Shown here piece after piece: positions 25,145 to 36,859 of a stretch of 64,000 nt of DNA. Origin of the DNA: Tetradesmus obliquus (Eukaryota > Chlorophyta > Chlorophyceae > Sphaeropleales > Scenedesmaceae); the NCBI GenBank assembly GCA_030272155.1, contig CP126194.1, positions 7,691,719 to 7,755,718 on the forward strand, given 5' to 3'. Below the pieces are notes generated by a model that worked only from the letters and a program-made list of their open reading frames with translations, had not been told where the DNA came from and did not search any database. The position numbers and the translations under genes are program-made. The first letter of the stretch is position 1, and each line of letters starts with the position of its first letter.

Positions 25145-26956
25145 TTATTGTGCAGGTACGTCAGCCGTCAGAACCTGCTTTTGCATAGTAGCCCAGAACC
25201 TGTCCCACACGCTCGCTGTCACGTCTGCGCTGAATGTGACTCTCAGCTGCCGCAGGTATGGCAGCCCTGTCAGCAGCATCAGGCCGCGCTGCGTGATCGG
25301 CGTGAACGCCAAGTTCAGCTCTGTCAGCTGCGGCAGCTGCCCAATGGCTGCCAGGCAGGCCATGTCCCCCAGGTGGCAGGCGTGCAGGTCCAGGTGGCGC
25401 AGTTGCCTGCAGCGGCAGGCCAGCGCTGTGGCTGCCACGTCGTCCACACCCTGCGCCAGCTCAGCCAGGTCAAGGCTTGTCAGCCCGGTCAGCGTGCTGA
25501 GTGCCAGGGCGTCACCAGGCGCCAGCTGGTAGCTGTGTAGGGTGAGGTCGTGCAGTCCTGTCAGGTGCCCCAGTCTGCCACATGCAGCGATGCCCACAAA
25601 CTGCTGCCCAGGCGCCAGGGCCCAAGGAAGCCCTACGTCAACTGCATGTACCAGCAGCTCCAACTTTGTAAGACTGCAACACGCCGCAATATTGTCTAGC
25701 ATGCCTGCCAGCTCTTCAGTGTTAGGGTCTCCTTCGTTCCCTAGAACGAGCTCACGCAGCTGCGGCAACTGCGGCCAGGCTGCAGCTGTAGCAGCGGCAT
25801 CTGTAAACCATGTGTAGCTCAACTCCAAATGTGTCAGGGCCGGCAGCTGCGCAAGTGGCAGCAGTGGTGCCGGCTCTGTGGGGGGCTCCTCACCGTCAAC
25901 ACCAAAGCTGAGGTGCTGCAACTGCTGCAGTGGCAGCACGCATGCTAAGCCGCCAGGTATCTGAAGAGATGTCAAGCATAAGCGTTGCAGCTGCGCAGGC
26001 AGCAGCAACCCCTGTGGCACCTGGTAGGCCGTGAGCTCTGTGAGCCTCGTCAGTGGCCGCATGTCCAGCGCTTGGTATGAGTCGTACACGCAGTTACCCA
26101 GGTGCAGGCACTGCAGTGGTGGCGCTGCTGCCAGCAGCTGCTGCAGCTGCTGCGCCACATCGTGCCAGTCGCCGTCCACGCTCAGGTATGTCAGCTGCCT
26201 CAGCGCTGACAGTGCTGCCAAGCAGCTGCCTGGCATGAACTGGCACCTGTGGCTGTTGTGCAGGCGCACATGCTGCAGAACTGTCAGCTGAGCCAGTGCT
26301 GCTGGCAGGCCAGGGCCAGCTGGCGGCATGCCCTCCATGTACTCCAGGTCCAGCCACGTCAGGCTGTGCGCTGGCAGTGCAGCTAGCACGCCAGCGCTTC
26401 CTGCATAGTTGCTGCTGAAGCTGGTCAGGCGGAGCTGCTGCCGCTGCTCTTGCCACTGCTGCCTGGCACTAGCTGCTGTGGTGGGACTATCTGCTGCAGT
26501 TGAGTGTAGCCCTGGTGCTGCCAGTTCTTCGCCCAATGCCAGTTGCGGCAGTGACGCCGCTGCGTGCAGGCCATGCTGCAGCAGCTGCTTAGCCACCACC
26601 CAGTGCGCCTCCCACTCCAGCCCATGCACATTGAGGCCACGCTCAGCAGGTGCTTGCACTGCCATGCCGCTCACGAGACCTGCATGCCTCGGCAGCCACT
26701 TTGCAAAGCTGCAAAGCTGTGGCAGTGTCATCTGCGGGTTCAACACGATGACTGTGTTGCATGCCGCGCACTGCTGCACTGCCTGCCTCCAGGCCTTGCA
26801 TGCTCGTGCTGCTGCGCACAGCACCCGGGGGTCTGTACTGAGTTTAGGGTGCTCCAGTGCAACCTGCAGCCCTTGCAGGCTCTGTATCTGCAAGCACGGA
26901 CAGGCCCACAGCAGCAGAAGCAGCAGCATCCACACCACCACCACCAGCACCAGCAC
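25145..26956 (-). CDS. Leucine-rich-repeat protein, single exon
   Basis: An uninterrupted 603-codon ORF. From about residue 190 to the end it is an array of leucine-rich repeats with the pattern LxxLxxLxLxxC/N (for example LTSLDLAELAQG, LRHLDLHACHLGD, LTELNLAFTPIT). The N-terminal 100 residues contain a CKAWRQAVQQC segment resembling the end of an F-box-like helix bundle; this is inference. The first 25 residues (LVLVVVVWMLLLLLLW) look like a membrane anchor but are encoded by a CAC/CAG repeat, so they may be a translated 5' repeat. No other early in-frame ATG exists before about residue 75, so I keep this start. A protein-interaction role is likely; the partner is unknown. A decayed paralogous fragment lies 440 bp downstream of the stop. 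Confidence 0.8.
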   Translation of the reverse strand: MLVLVVVVWMLLLLLLWACPCLQIQSLQGLQVALEHPKLSTDPRVLCAAARACKAWRQAVQQCAACNTVIVLNPQMTLPQLCSFAKWLPRHAGLVSGMAVQAPAERGLNVHGLEWEAHWVVAKQLLQHGLHAAASLPQLALGEELAAPGLHSTAADSPTTAASARQQWQEQRQQLRLTSFSSNYAGSAGVLAALPAHSLTWLDLEYMEGMPPAGPGLPAALAQLTVLQHVRLHNSHRCQFMPGSCLAALSALRQLTYLSVDGDWHDVAQQLQQLLAAAPPLQCLHLGNCVYDSYQALDMRPLTRLTELTAYQVPQGLLLPAQLQRLCLTSLQIPGGLACVLPLQQLQHLSFGVDGEEPPTEPAPLLPLAQLPALTHLELSYTWFTDAAATAAAWPQLPQLRELVLGNEGDPNTEELAGMLDNIAACCSLTKLELLVHAVDVGLPWALAPGQQFVGIAACGRLGHLTGLHDLTLHSYQLAPGDALALSTLTGLTSLDLAELAQGVDDVAATALACRCRQLRHLDLHACHLGDMACLAAIGQLPQLTELNLAFTPITQRGLMLLTGLPYLRQLRVTFSADVTASVWDRFWATMQKQVLTADVPAQ

Positions 26957-27592
26957 CAGCAGCAGCAGCAGCAGAGTTCTTCTAGTTGCAACAGAGACGG
27001 CGCGCCTGCAAGCCTTTCAATGGGTACAAAGCTGGTTAAGATAATCCTCGCATGCGTGCAGGCTGGATACAGCATGTGCTGCTGAAGTGAGCTAGGTCAA
27101 GGTGCCCCAGCCTCACCTGGTCCCCTCGCTGCACGTTTGCTCTGTTATGTGGCATAGGCATCAACGACGTTTGATTGGCTATGTTAACTGGTTCAGAACT
27201 TGCAGCAGCGCCCATGTACTACTAACTTGACGGTGTCGAAACGCCGGTGACACAAGTCGCGAAGGACATGTCGCTGCTACCTTTGTTTTTTAAGTCTCGC
27301 AGAGACCTGTTGACAAGACCAAATGCACGAGGGTTCAGCAATCTATTCACTTACAACCGCTGCACTGACATTGGCACTGAACATCACTGGTGATCGACTG
27401 TTTGTCAGCAACTTGAAATGCTGTTGCCGCTGCTGTTGATAGCAGCGTTGCTGTAACATTTTGAACTGTTGTGAATGCTGTGTCAGCCTAGTCCGGACTG
27501 CGTGTTCCATGGCCAGCAATGGGGGGGGGGGGGTGTCACCAAGCAGACTGAAAAGCAGACAACACCACCAATCGCAGGGCACGCCCGCCTAG
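26957..27592. other. Intergenic region between LRR and FIST genes
   Basis: No gene is seen. It contains an 11-base G run near 27523 and holds the presumed promoter of the LRR gene. Confidence 0.4.
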
Positions 27593-27597
27593 TTACA
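27593..27597 (-). terminator. TGTAA polyadenylation signal of the FIST gene
   Basis: TGTAA on the minus strand lies about 70 bp after the FIST stop codon, the expected place for the green-algal polyadenylation signal. Confidence 0.5.
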
Positions 27598-27665
27598 AAT
27601 GAGGCCCAATGTTGCAAACAAGGCGCTTCCAAAGCCATCAATCTGCAGCTGCAGGTGTGCCGCCT

Positions 27666-30241
27666 CTACTGCTCCTGCTGGGTCTGCTGCTGGGGCTGTG
27701 CGGCAGGCACCAGGGGCCGCAGCACCGCCAGCGCGCTGGTGAGCTCATACAGTGCCGCCTTGCCGTTGGCGGTGGACACCTGCGCTGAGCCGAACACGCC
27801 CGCCAGCGGCACAGGCAGGTATGAGCCCACCAGCCCGCTCTCGTAGCTGGGGCTGCCGTACAGGCTGGCGCCGCGCCCGATGTCCCTGCAGGGGACAGAA
27901 GCACCGCGGCACAGCAGAAGCTGAGCGCCACAACGACCAAATGGAAAACTGCTAGCAGTGCAGTGCTATCGAGGACGAGCACAGTGCTTGATGGCTATGA
28001 CAACAACAACAGCTGCTTCACGTGAGCAGAGCAGTTGAGTCCTCAGTGCACGCTGCACTGCATGATGCATCAGACCCAAGCGCGCCGCTCTACAGCCAGC
28101 GTGGCTCACGTGAAGAGCAGTGCCGCCAAAGGCCGTGGGCGTGGTGTGCCGCTGATCACTCCCGCCAGCTCAGTGCGCTTGAGCCCCAGCAGCTTGCTGT
28201 CAAGGTCCTCCGCGATGCCGCGCTCGTCACGCAGCTGGGCGGTGGGCAGCAGGACGGCAGAGGTGGGCAGCAGGCAGGCATCACAGCAGCCTCAACGTTG
28301 GAGTTGTCTGGAAAAGGGCCAGTCGTAGCCAGAAACGCACATCTAGCCATGAGACTTGACTGGCAGGCTGCTGCTGCAAGCGCCAAGCGATGTGCACCTC
28401 AGCTTTGACGCCATGGCAGTCATTCATGTTGCACCACGCAGCTGGCAGACCTGCCCAGGTTCCCCCACCCCTGCTGCTCACCACGAGGCGCAGCCTGTAC
28501 CCCGGGCGCGCCTGGCAGTCCACGCGGATGTATCCAGGGCGCTGCCACACCTCGCTGATGGCTGCCACCTGGAAGTCGTCAGGGCCCAGCTCGGAGGCGG
28601 GCCGCCAGCTGTCAGGCGCAATGGCCACAGCCAGCTTGCTGCTGAGCTCATCACTGGCAGCAGATGCAACAGCAGCAGCAGCAGCAACATCAACAGGCTG
28701 GCTTCACATGGATGTGAAGTGCATGAGCGTCGGTGTTATTAGCCTTCCTTCCTTGATGCAGCTCCACCATGGGACAGCAGGAACACTTATGCAAGCAGCA
28801 CCCAACCTGCCGCCCCAACAGCTCACATCATATTTGCCGCGTGTGCCGCCTCAGGGTCGAAACCTGCTGACATCAGCAGCTCGTAGACAGCAATCAGCGG
28901 CACCACCTCGGCGCCGCCCGTGCCGCTGGCCTCGTCATCGTCGTCGTCGTCGCCGTCGCTGCTGCTGGGGCTGGGCGGCTCAGGGTCGATGAGGCTGGCG
29001 ATGAGGTCGCCCTCACGGCTGGTCTGGCCGATGGTCCACACCTTGTCTGACACCGTGCGGTAGCCCTGGCAGCAGCAGCAGCAGCATAGGTGCAGGAAGG
29101 TCAAGTGGAAGGTGCTGCAAGCCTGCCAACAAAGCATGCTGTGCAGCTGGGTTGTGCAGAGTTAGCAGCTCACGCTGCCACCGAACAGGGGTCATGTGTG
29201 GCACCACGCAGTCGAGCTGCTGCCAGCATGTCAGCTGCGGTGTCTGCAGAGATGCCCAGACTTGCAGACCGGGAGTGACAGCCTGTACTCAGAGCCAGGC
29301 GCCCCACCTGGCATGTGACAGGCTCTAGTACCAGGGGCCCCTTCATGCTCAGCACTGCTGCGCCGTACATGAACACGCCAGAGTCGTCGCCCGCGTCCTC
29401 CTCAGCGCCTGGCTCCTCCTCAGGCTGCAGCTGCTGGCTGTCACGCTCATCACCTGCAGCATCACTGCTTGGAGCAGCAGGAGCCGTTTGCTGTTGACTG
29501 CTGGTGCTAGCTTGCTGCTGCTGCTGCTGCTGCTGGTCGCCATCAGACAGGCCTGACAGCAGTGCGTTGAACAGGTTGCCAAACAGCCCACCCTGCTTCT
29601 TGGGATTGCTGCTGCTGTTGCTCTCAGCTTGCACCACCGCCTGCTGCTGCTGCTGCTGCTGTTGATCGCTTGCCAGCTGCGCTTCCTGCAAGGCAGGCTG
29701 CTGCTGTTGCTGCTGTTGGTCTTGCTGGCTGCTGTGTGGTGCACTGCCACTGGTTCCTAGGCCGGCCTGGCGCCGCTGCTGCTGCTTCCTCGCCCATGCC
29801 GCTGTGCCGGGCTGCACGCTGCCGTCCGCCGACCACACGTACATCAGCCGCCGCTTGTTCTGCTGGCCCTGGCTCAGCACGGCACCCACCTGCAGCAGCA
29901 CCAGCGCAGCAGCACGCAGCAACACGTGAGAGGACAGCACTGAAAGCCATCAACAGCCACCTCTGTTTGTGCTGGCCTGTTGGGATGTGCGGCAGCCCTG
30001 GCAGAGCTGGCAGTGTGGCCATGCAATCAGCAGCCAGCACAGAAGCCCAGCAGCACCTAGTATGCTGCCGCTGATGAGTGGTGCGCCACAGTCTTGGCCT
30101 GTCCTGCGTCAAGCCTGCACCAGCTGCGTGCCTCACCTTGGGTGCGTCTGGGAAGGCAAAGTCCAGCCCAGCCAGCAGCTGCTTACTCTGCTGGAAGCGG
30201 GGGTCACACAGCACCAGCATGCTCACAGCAGACGACTGCTG

Positions 30242-30284
<43 letters not shown>

Positions 30285-31574
30285 TGCTGCTGCTGCTCTA
30301 CCCTGCTGGCGTCGCTTTGGGTACATTCAGCGCCCCCAGCTTGGTCCTCCTGCTGCTGCTGCTGCTGCTGTTGCTTGTCCTGTTCGTCATCAGCGCCGGC
30401 TGCGCCTGCTGCTGCTGGTGGCTGCGGTGAGGGCGACAGGCGCTGCACCGGGCTCATGCCCACCAGGTCACACCATGCCTCAGGGGAGGCGTCTGCAGCA
30501 GCAGCAGCAGCAGCAGGCACAGCACCAGCAGGCACAGCAGCGGGTGAGAGGCTGGCTGCTGTCAAGGCTGGCAAATCTAAGTGCTACACGAGGCGGTCAC
30601 ATGCCTGTGCGCTCGTGTGTAAATGCCAGGCGCAAGGATACACTTGAGGCAGAGCTGACGTCTCCATGCTCCCTCAGCGCTGCTGCTGCCCATTATGTTG
30701 TGCTGCCGTCGCCTCACCCTCTGATGGGATGCTGCTGCGCAGCGTGTGCATGAGCGACAGCTGCACGCCGGGCAGCGCGGCCAGCGTGAGGCTGATGCCC
30801 GGCTCGCCCTCCACCTCCAGCGGGCCCCCTGCGCTGCCGCCCAGCAAGCCAAACGCCTGGCAGTGGCGCGCAAGCAGGGCGGGGCAGCAGTAGCAGCACT
30901 CGTTTCAAGACAGGGATTTCAATCTTACACTCACTTTGGAGAGTAAGCCCTGCACATGCGCCACATATACAAGCTGAACACCATTGCTGTTGCCGACGCT
31001 ATTGAACAGCAAGCAACGTGCTGCTGATGAAGACGGTTCATACGTTATCGATATGCTGCTGCTGATGATGATGATGATGGTGTTGCCGCCTGGCTCAGTA
31101 CTGCAGCACCCTGCTCACCGAGCAGCCAAAGACATGCCGCACGGATGGCACCTCCCGCCTGACCGCCCGCACCACATCCTGCAGCTGCGAGCCATAGTTG
31201 CATGACGCAAACACCAGCGCCAGGTCCGGCTGCAGGTCCGGCTGCTGCTGCATGATGCTGGCCACAGCATCCTCCACTGCTGAGCGCACAGTGGTCTTGC
31301 TGCTGACGCAGGACGCCCACACCATGTCACCATGGGTGGAGCTGATCACTGACGAGCTGGCAGTAGGGGCTGCAGCTGGCTCTGAGGCTGATGCTGCAGC
31401 AGCCACACTCCTCCTGTCCCGACTGCCAGCAACTCCGCACTGGATGCCATGCTGCTGCCTGTGATGCTGCTGGCTCTTCTGCAGATGTTGCTGCAACCTG
31501 CGAGCCTGCACCACTGATCGCTGCCAACAGCCACCATGTGAACCCAGACGCTGTTGCTGTGACTTTACATGCAT
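27666..31574 (-). CDS. FIST-domain sensory protein (FIST_N plus FIST_C)
   Basis: FIST domains are small-ligand-sensing modules found in bacterial signalling proteins and in plant F-box/FIST proteins. Eight minus-strand exons join in frame: 31574-31119, 30856-30718, 30492-30137, 29889-29308, 29065-28827, 28653-28482, 28234-28110, 27885-27666, giving about 762 residues. FIST_N signatures are PDLALVFASCNYG, FGCSAFGLLGG, and LLAGLDFAFPDAP joined to VGAVLSQG. Next come YGAAVLSMKGPL and TCQGYRTVSDKVW. FIST_C signatures are GTPRPRPLAALLFTDIGRG, LYGSPSYESGLV and LPVPLAGVFGSAQV. The protein is longer than usual because of polyQ inserts in exons 3 and 4 and an acidic DGDDDDDDE loop. The first 75 residues are basic and Ser/Ala-rich, possibly a transit peptide; no F-box is visible. 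It is divergent from the alpha/beta hydrolase gene, 397 bp apart. Confidence 0.85.
30239..30298 (-). repeat. Polyglutamine-coding CAG tract in the FIST gene
   Basis: About 18 near-pure CAG codons (minus strand, with two GAG interruptions) lie inside FIST exon 3. More polyQ runs follow in exon 4 (29516-29533, 29640-29664 and 29697-29718). The domain sequence resumes in frame on both sides, so these are inserts between conserved strands. Confidence 0.85.
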
Positions 31575-31971
31575 GGCATAGGCAATGGCGAGTGACCACT
31601 CAAATGTGCCTGCTACAGGGCCTGCATGAGAACCTGGCTGCCGAGTGCTGAATCGATGGGCAAGAAGTAGTAATCAGACACGTTGATGTTGTCTGGAATG
31701 TTTTCTGTACACGACGAGTCCTCTTCCACTGTTGTCGAGTCACACTTGGAGTCCCACCGTGAAACAGCTGCAAAACCATGGCAATGAGCAACAAGCGATG
31801 CCGAGAGGCTGGTGCTTCAACAAAATAATGTTTTTGGTCAGTCTGTGATTGTTGACAATTCAACTGTATCGGCTGCGAGTCCGTAAAGGATTGGACTGTT
31901 TTCGACTGGACCACAGGTTTGAGCTGATTAGAGCCTGCATGCAACGTAATGTAAACAAAATACAAGTAATA

Positions 31972-34932
31972 ATGGAGCGCCTATATCTAGACAAGGCGTG
32001 CGAGGCGACGACCTTTGCTGTGCTGGTCACGAATGTTGCTGGCTGGGCATCAGCACTGGCAAATGCCTGGGGCAACGGATGGCATGGCAATCAGGTGACC
32101 ACGTAGTACACAACAGAATAAATCGTTCCAGGCCTCTGCATCTAGCGTAGTGCAAGCTGCCTGCACTGTGCTCATGTCATCAGCAGGCGTTCACCGCTGT
32201 ACTGCTGCAACCTGAGATGTACTGCTGTTTGTCGCTGGACACTGCAGTTCCCCACCGTATGGATATGCCTTCTAGGCGGCATGCTGGCAGCGCAGGCCTA
32301 TTACGTGTACAAGAAACCGCAGGTCTCAGCGTCAGCACCCTTCAGGCTATGGCTGTGGATGGTGTACGCAGCTTTCATGGCATCCGCAGCTGTGGTTCTG
32401 ATTGTGTGCTATGCGATTGTGCCTGTGCCGAGCAGTGTGTCCATAAGCCCAGTGGGTTGGTGGGCGGTCACGTGGTTCCCTCCAGTGGCGTTCATCGCCA
32501 TCTATGCACACCTCCACTGGCAGGATGCGCTGGCGGCCATGCGGGCACGCAAGCCTGAGGCTGCTGCAGGCCCGCTTGCAGAGGGCGCAGAAGCCACACT
32601 CAACAGCTGGGTCACCAACCCCATTGCAAACCTGTCAGGGCCAGTGGCAGAGGCCGTGGAAGACGTTGTTCAGGCAGAAGAGGCAGTCATGGCAGCAGTG
32701 CCTCTGCCTGATGCTGCTGATGGCGATGTTGAGGAGGGCGCCCGGGTCACAAGCAGCAGCAGCGCTCATTGCACTGGCGGCACAGCAGACAGCAGCAAAG
32801 GCAGCAGCGAGTGCAGCCGTCAAAGTGCTGCTCCCAGCTGCAGCAGTGGCTGTCAGCCCAAGCAGTGTAGGCGGCGACGGTGCCGTGAATGCTGGTGAGC
32901 TGACTGTGATCCTGGCACAGTACGCTTGCAGCCATCAGACAGCTTGCAGGACAGCCTCTGCACACTTTCATTGAAGGGTGCAGCCGCCTTGTCGGCCCGC
33001 TGGCTTAGCAGTGCTGCATTGATTGCACGCACCAACCCTAGCAACCGCTGTGCTTCTGCCGCAGGTCGCGGAGCAAGCCGCAGCGCCAGCGGCTGGCGTC
33101 CTGCCTGGGCTGGTCCAGCCTGTTCTGGGGTCTGCTGCTGACGGTGGTGCTGGTGGTGCAGGCAGCTTGGCAGGCCGCAGACTACCGGCGCTTCCCTGCT
33201 GAGGCGTACGGGCAGCTGGTGGACGTGACCATCGACAACCCAGACCGTGAGCAGCTGCTGGGGGCTGCCGCGCAGCAGCAGTTGACATGCCACAGCCTGT
33301 ACCACAGCATGGCAGCAGCCGATTGTCAGGGCCGCCATACCAGTGGTAGCTGGGCATGTCAGCTGCGGCTTCATGTTGGTGGCAGCGATGCACAGTGCAG
33401 GTGGCTCAGGAGGAGCAGCAGATGAACAGCGGTGTATGCTGGGTGTCTGCAGCAACTGTCAAGCTGTGATGCCCATCCAAGTGTTGGCCTCGTGACTGCT
33501 TCTGTGCTGACCATCTCAATGCCTTGTGTTGATCACCTGCAGACACAGCCTCGATATTCCTGCGCTGCCGTGGGCCCAGCAACAGCAGCCTGGCCACGTT
33601 CCTGCTTGAGGCGGATGCGGGCGCAGCAGCAGCCAGCCTGTTTGGGCTGCAGGACGAGCTGGCCAGGGCCGGCAGGCGCAGCTGCGCGTACGACAGGCTG
33701 GGGCTGGGCTGGAGCGACGACATCATCATGCCGGGGCACCTCAAGCGGGTGCGTGGTGGCGGGTGACAGCAGCAGACGCAGCTTGGCAGCAGCCGCACCT
33801 CAGGTTGGCGCAAATGCGTTGTCAGAGCAGCAACCAGTGTAGCGGTCAATAGTTCAACATGTGCTCTAGCTGGTCGAGTAGCACATGCCTGTGATATTTA
33901 AACACAGCAACAGGGCATGCTGGGTCTTGAACGCGTGCTGGGCTGCTCCGTTGTTGCTCTGCTGCAGGTCCCATTCACGCTGAAGTCATTGCTGGAGGCT
34001 GCTGATGTGCCGCCACCCTACATATTGGTGGGGCATGGCATGGGTGGGCAGTTGGCACTGCAGGTGCGTGGCTGGTGCAGGCCGCTTGTGCAGCAGGGCC
34101 TGCCGCTCTGCATGAACAACTGTGACATCACATGAGGTGATGCGTGATACACAGCACCCGTAACGAGGGAGTTTGCCTCACAAACCAGGACATGCCAACA
34201 TGAGACAACGCCCTAATCAACCCACCCACCTCTGTTGCTGCCTTGCTGCTGGTTGCACAGTACGCCAGCATGAACCGCAGGGATGTGGCTGGCCTGGCGC
34301 TGCTGGACAGCTTCAGCGACACGGCACACAACCTGCAGGCGGGCGTCATCGTCAACACCACAGGGCTCTGGGGCAGGGTGACCTACACCTTCCTCAACAG
34401 CTACCCCCAGCGCCAGCTCACGCGGCTGAGCTTCCTGCGGGCAATCGCCCCGCTGGGCTTCCCGCGCTTCAACGACGCGCTGAGGCGCGCGTCAGGCGCG
34501 CCCTACGCCTACCAGGCGGAGGTAGCCGCACTCACCGGCAGCAACAAGCACTACCAGGGGCGCTGGGGCGAGTACGCTGCTGGCGTGGCTGCACTGCCGG
34601 ACAGCCTGGACGAGCAGCTGCTGCTGGCGGCACCCAACAACGCAGCCAGCTTCTGGTACGGCACCGGCTGGCTGGACCTCAGCCCGCTCCCTGTGGTGGT
34701 CATGCCTGCGGCAGCCTCCATCGCAGATGCGGGCTGCCAGCTGACACAGGCGCCATGCAGGGAGTCTGTGCTGGCTACGCCGGGCCTGTTCCTGGCCAAG
34801 CAGGTGCTGGCGTACCGTGCCACGCTGTCCAGTGGCGCCAGCATGGCCATCATGCCTGGTGGGCACGGCTTCCCCTGGCAGGACCCCGCGACAACAGCGT
34901 CAGTGCTGCTGCAGAGGTTTGAGGGCGTGTGA
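31972..34932 (+). CDS. Membrane-anchored alpha/beta-hydrolase-fold protein lacking the nucleophilic serine
   Basis: Six exons join in frame: 31972-32094, 32248-32894, 33065-33246, 33543-33748, 33968-34063, 34261-34932, giving about 641 residues. The N-terminal region has three to four membrane segments (for example PTVWICLLGGMLAAQAYY near residue 50 and WMVYAAFMASAAVVLIVCY near 80). A low-complexity linker and another membrane helix (LLLTVVLVVQAAW, near 280) follow. The C-terminal half is an alpha/beta hydrolase: IFLRCRGP, SCAYDRLGLGWSDD, LLEAADVPPPYILVGHGMGG, then GGHGFPWQDP at the catalytic-His position. The nucleophile motif GxSxG reads GHGMG; the codon at 34037-34039 is GGC, one base from AGC. 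It may be a non-catalytic member. An in-frame ATG at 31849 is an alternative start. Substrate is unknown. Confidence 0.83.
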
Positions 34933-36403
34933 GGCGTGGCTGTTGTGCTGCTTGCACTTGATGTGATGTGAACACTCTTGAAACGTGGAACGATAGCTTC
35001 TGGGTCGGGCTCTTCCCCTGGGTTGCCAGTAGTGTCAGTAGTAATGGTTTGGGAACGGGAGGTGTATTTTTGGTGGTGTTGTGTTCTTGGTGGCAGCACC
35101 TTGCTGCAGTGCAAGCTGCTACCGCACTACTATGCATTTGCAGCAGGCGCGTTGTCTCAGTGCCAGGCGTAACATGCAGCCAATGGTTCGCTTTCAGCAG
35201 CAGGTGTAGACAGCAATCATGACCGCACCCATGTGCATGCAGCATACGCCGGAATGGGCAGTCTCACCAGGCTCATATGAAGACCGTTGCTGGTGCCACA
35301 CTAGGAACTCATGTCCATGACATCCGCACAGATCATGGCACAGTGTGCACAAACCACTATGGGCATATGTGTCTGCTGCTTGCACTTACCGCACCTACAT
35401 ATGGTGCAACACATGGCGCCAGCATGCAAATCAGCCTGGTCTGAGATGATCGCAGGCTGCAGCAGTATCTAGTGCACTGCACTCATGTTCAGATGTTCCA
35501 TCAATCATGGACATGCTGCAGTATCAATTGTGTAGTGCATCGTGCGTGGACGTGCATGCAGCATGCTTTGCTGGTACAGCACATGGTGCGATAACTTGGG
35601 TTCCTGCGTATGCAACGCTGGTCAATCCGAATAGCTGCCGTGAGCGCTGTGTCCAGCGGTCAGGCCGCTGATACTGGGACAGCTCTGTTGTTGTTGATAC
35701 CGTGTTTACATCTGCATGTAAGCATTCTAGCAAAGCAGTCGGCGAAGGTTGTGTTGAGGTGAAATAGTAAACCATGGGAATTACACGCATCTTCAAGAAC
35801 ATCTCAGGGGGTAAATCAGGCGTGCTTCCAACTGTGCCATGGCAGAGTGAGCTGCAGCTTGCAGATGTGCAGCTTGCAGATGTGCACGACGAACGCTGGT
35901 ATCAGCAGGCCTACGTACCAGTAGTTTACTGCCTTGGCAACACTGGCCACACTCCAGACTCACCGCCTCAGCCGTTGTTACAAGCAACGTTGTGCTGTCT
36001 GCTCCGCGGTGGCTCGAGCACACAGCATGCATGCAGTGCATCACAAATGTCACACCTGTACGGTATTGGGTTTCAGCAGACACCGCTTGTGCACGGCTGC
36101 TGCTCACAGTTGTAACATTCAGGAAGCTATGGTTCACCCTGCCTGATCAAGTGACGCACCAATAGTGAACATGATCTTGCTGAACGACCATAGCTCAGCT
36201 GCACCAGTGACCCGTGCTTGCAGTAACTGCTGCAGCAATCGAAATATTCCGCTCAAAGCTGTTGGCAGCTAGGTTGGGACTGCAGTGCACGTGCACTGAA
36301 CCTGGTGGCGATACTCCACACCTGGTGCTGCAAACCGTGTGACACTAGACAGGTGTCACCAGTGGTGGTGGCAAGGAGTCGCAGGTGGTCGCAGGCCACA
36401 GTG
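34933..36403. other. Intergenic region
   Basis: No gene is supported. Some ORFs of 60-115 codons exist on both strands (for example 35774-36115) but lack domains, codon bias and splice context. Composition is closer to 50% GC than in the genes. Confidence 0.4.
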
Positions 36404-36408
36404 TTACA
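36404..36408 (-). terminator. TGTAA polyadenylation signal of the rhomboid gene
   Basis: TGTAA on the minus strand, about 118 bp after the rhomboid stop codon. Confidence 0.5.
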
Positions 36409-36525
36409 AAAGCCACACCCCGCCGCAGTGACTACTAGTCACCAAAGGATGGCTGGCACATCTGCGCACCTAAGTGGTTGCAGTGTTTCTGTTGTGCAGC
36501 CTTCCTGCAAGCATGCGCTGCCAAT

Positions 36526-36815
36526 CTATCGCCGCCAGAAGGATGCCCGCAACTTGCTGGCCCTGCCACTCTGCTCGCCCCTGCTAAGCACAAAGTACAG
36601 CCCTGCCGCAGTTGCCGCTAGCAATAGCTGCAATCCAACATCTAAAAGCATTGCACAAGGCGACAAGCCGCTCGTGCCCCCGCTGCTGCTGCGCACGCTC
36701 CCTTGCTGCTGTCCTGTTTCTGCTGCTGCTGCTGCCGGCTCCCAGCTGCCACCCTGGCTGGGTGGCCCAGCACCGCCTCTGCTGCTTGCTGGGCTGCTGC
36801 TGTAACTAGCTTCTG

Positions 36816-36859
<44 letters not shown>

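Noticed and set aside
26880-26956. Signal anchor at the N-terminus of the LRR protein
   Set aside because: The hydrophobic stretch is encoded by a CAC/CAG repeat; I do not treat it as evidence of membrane location.
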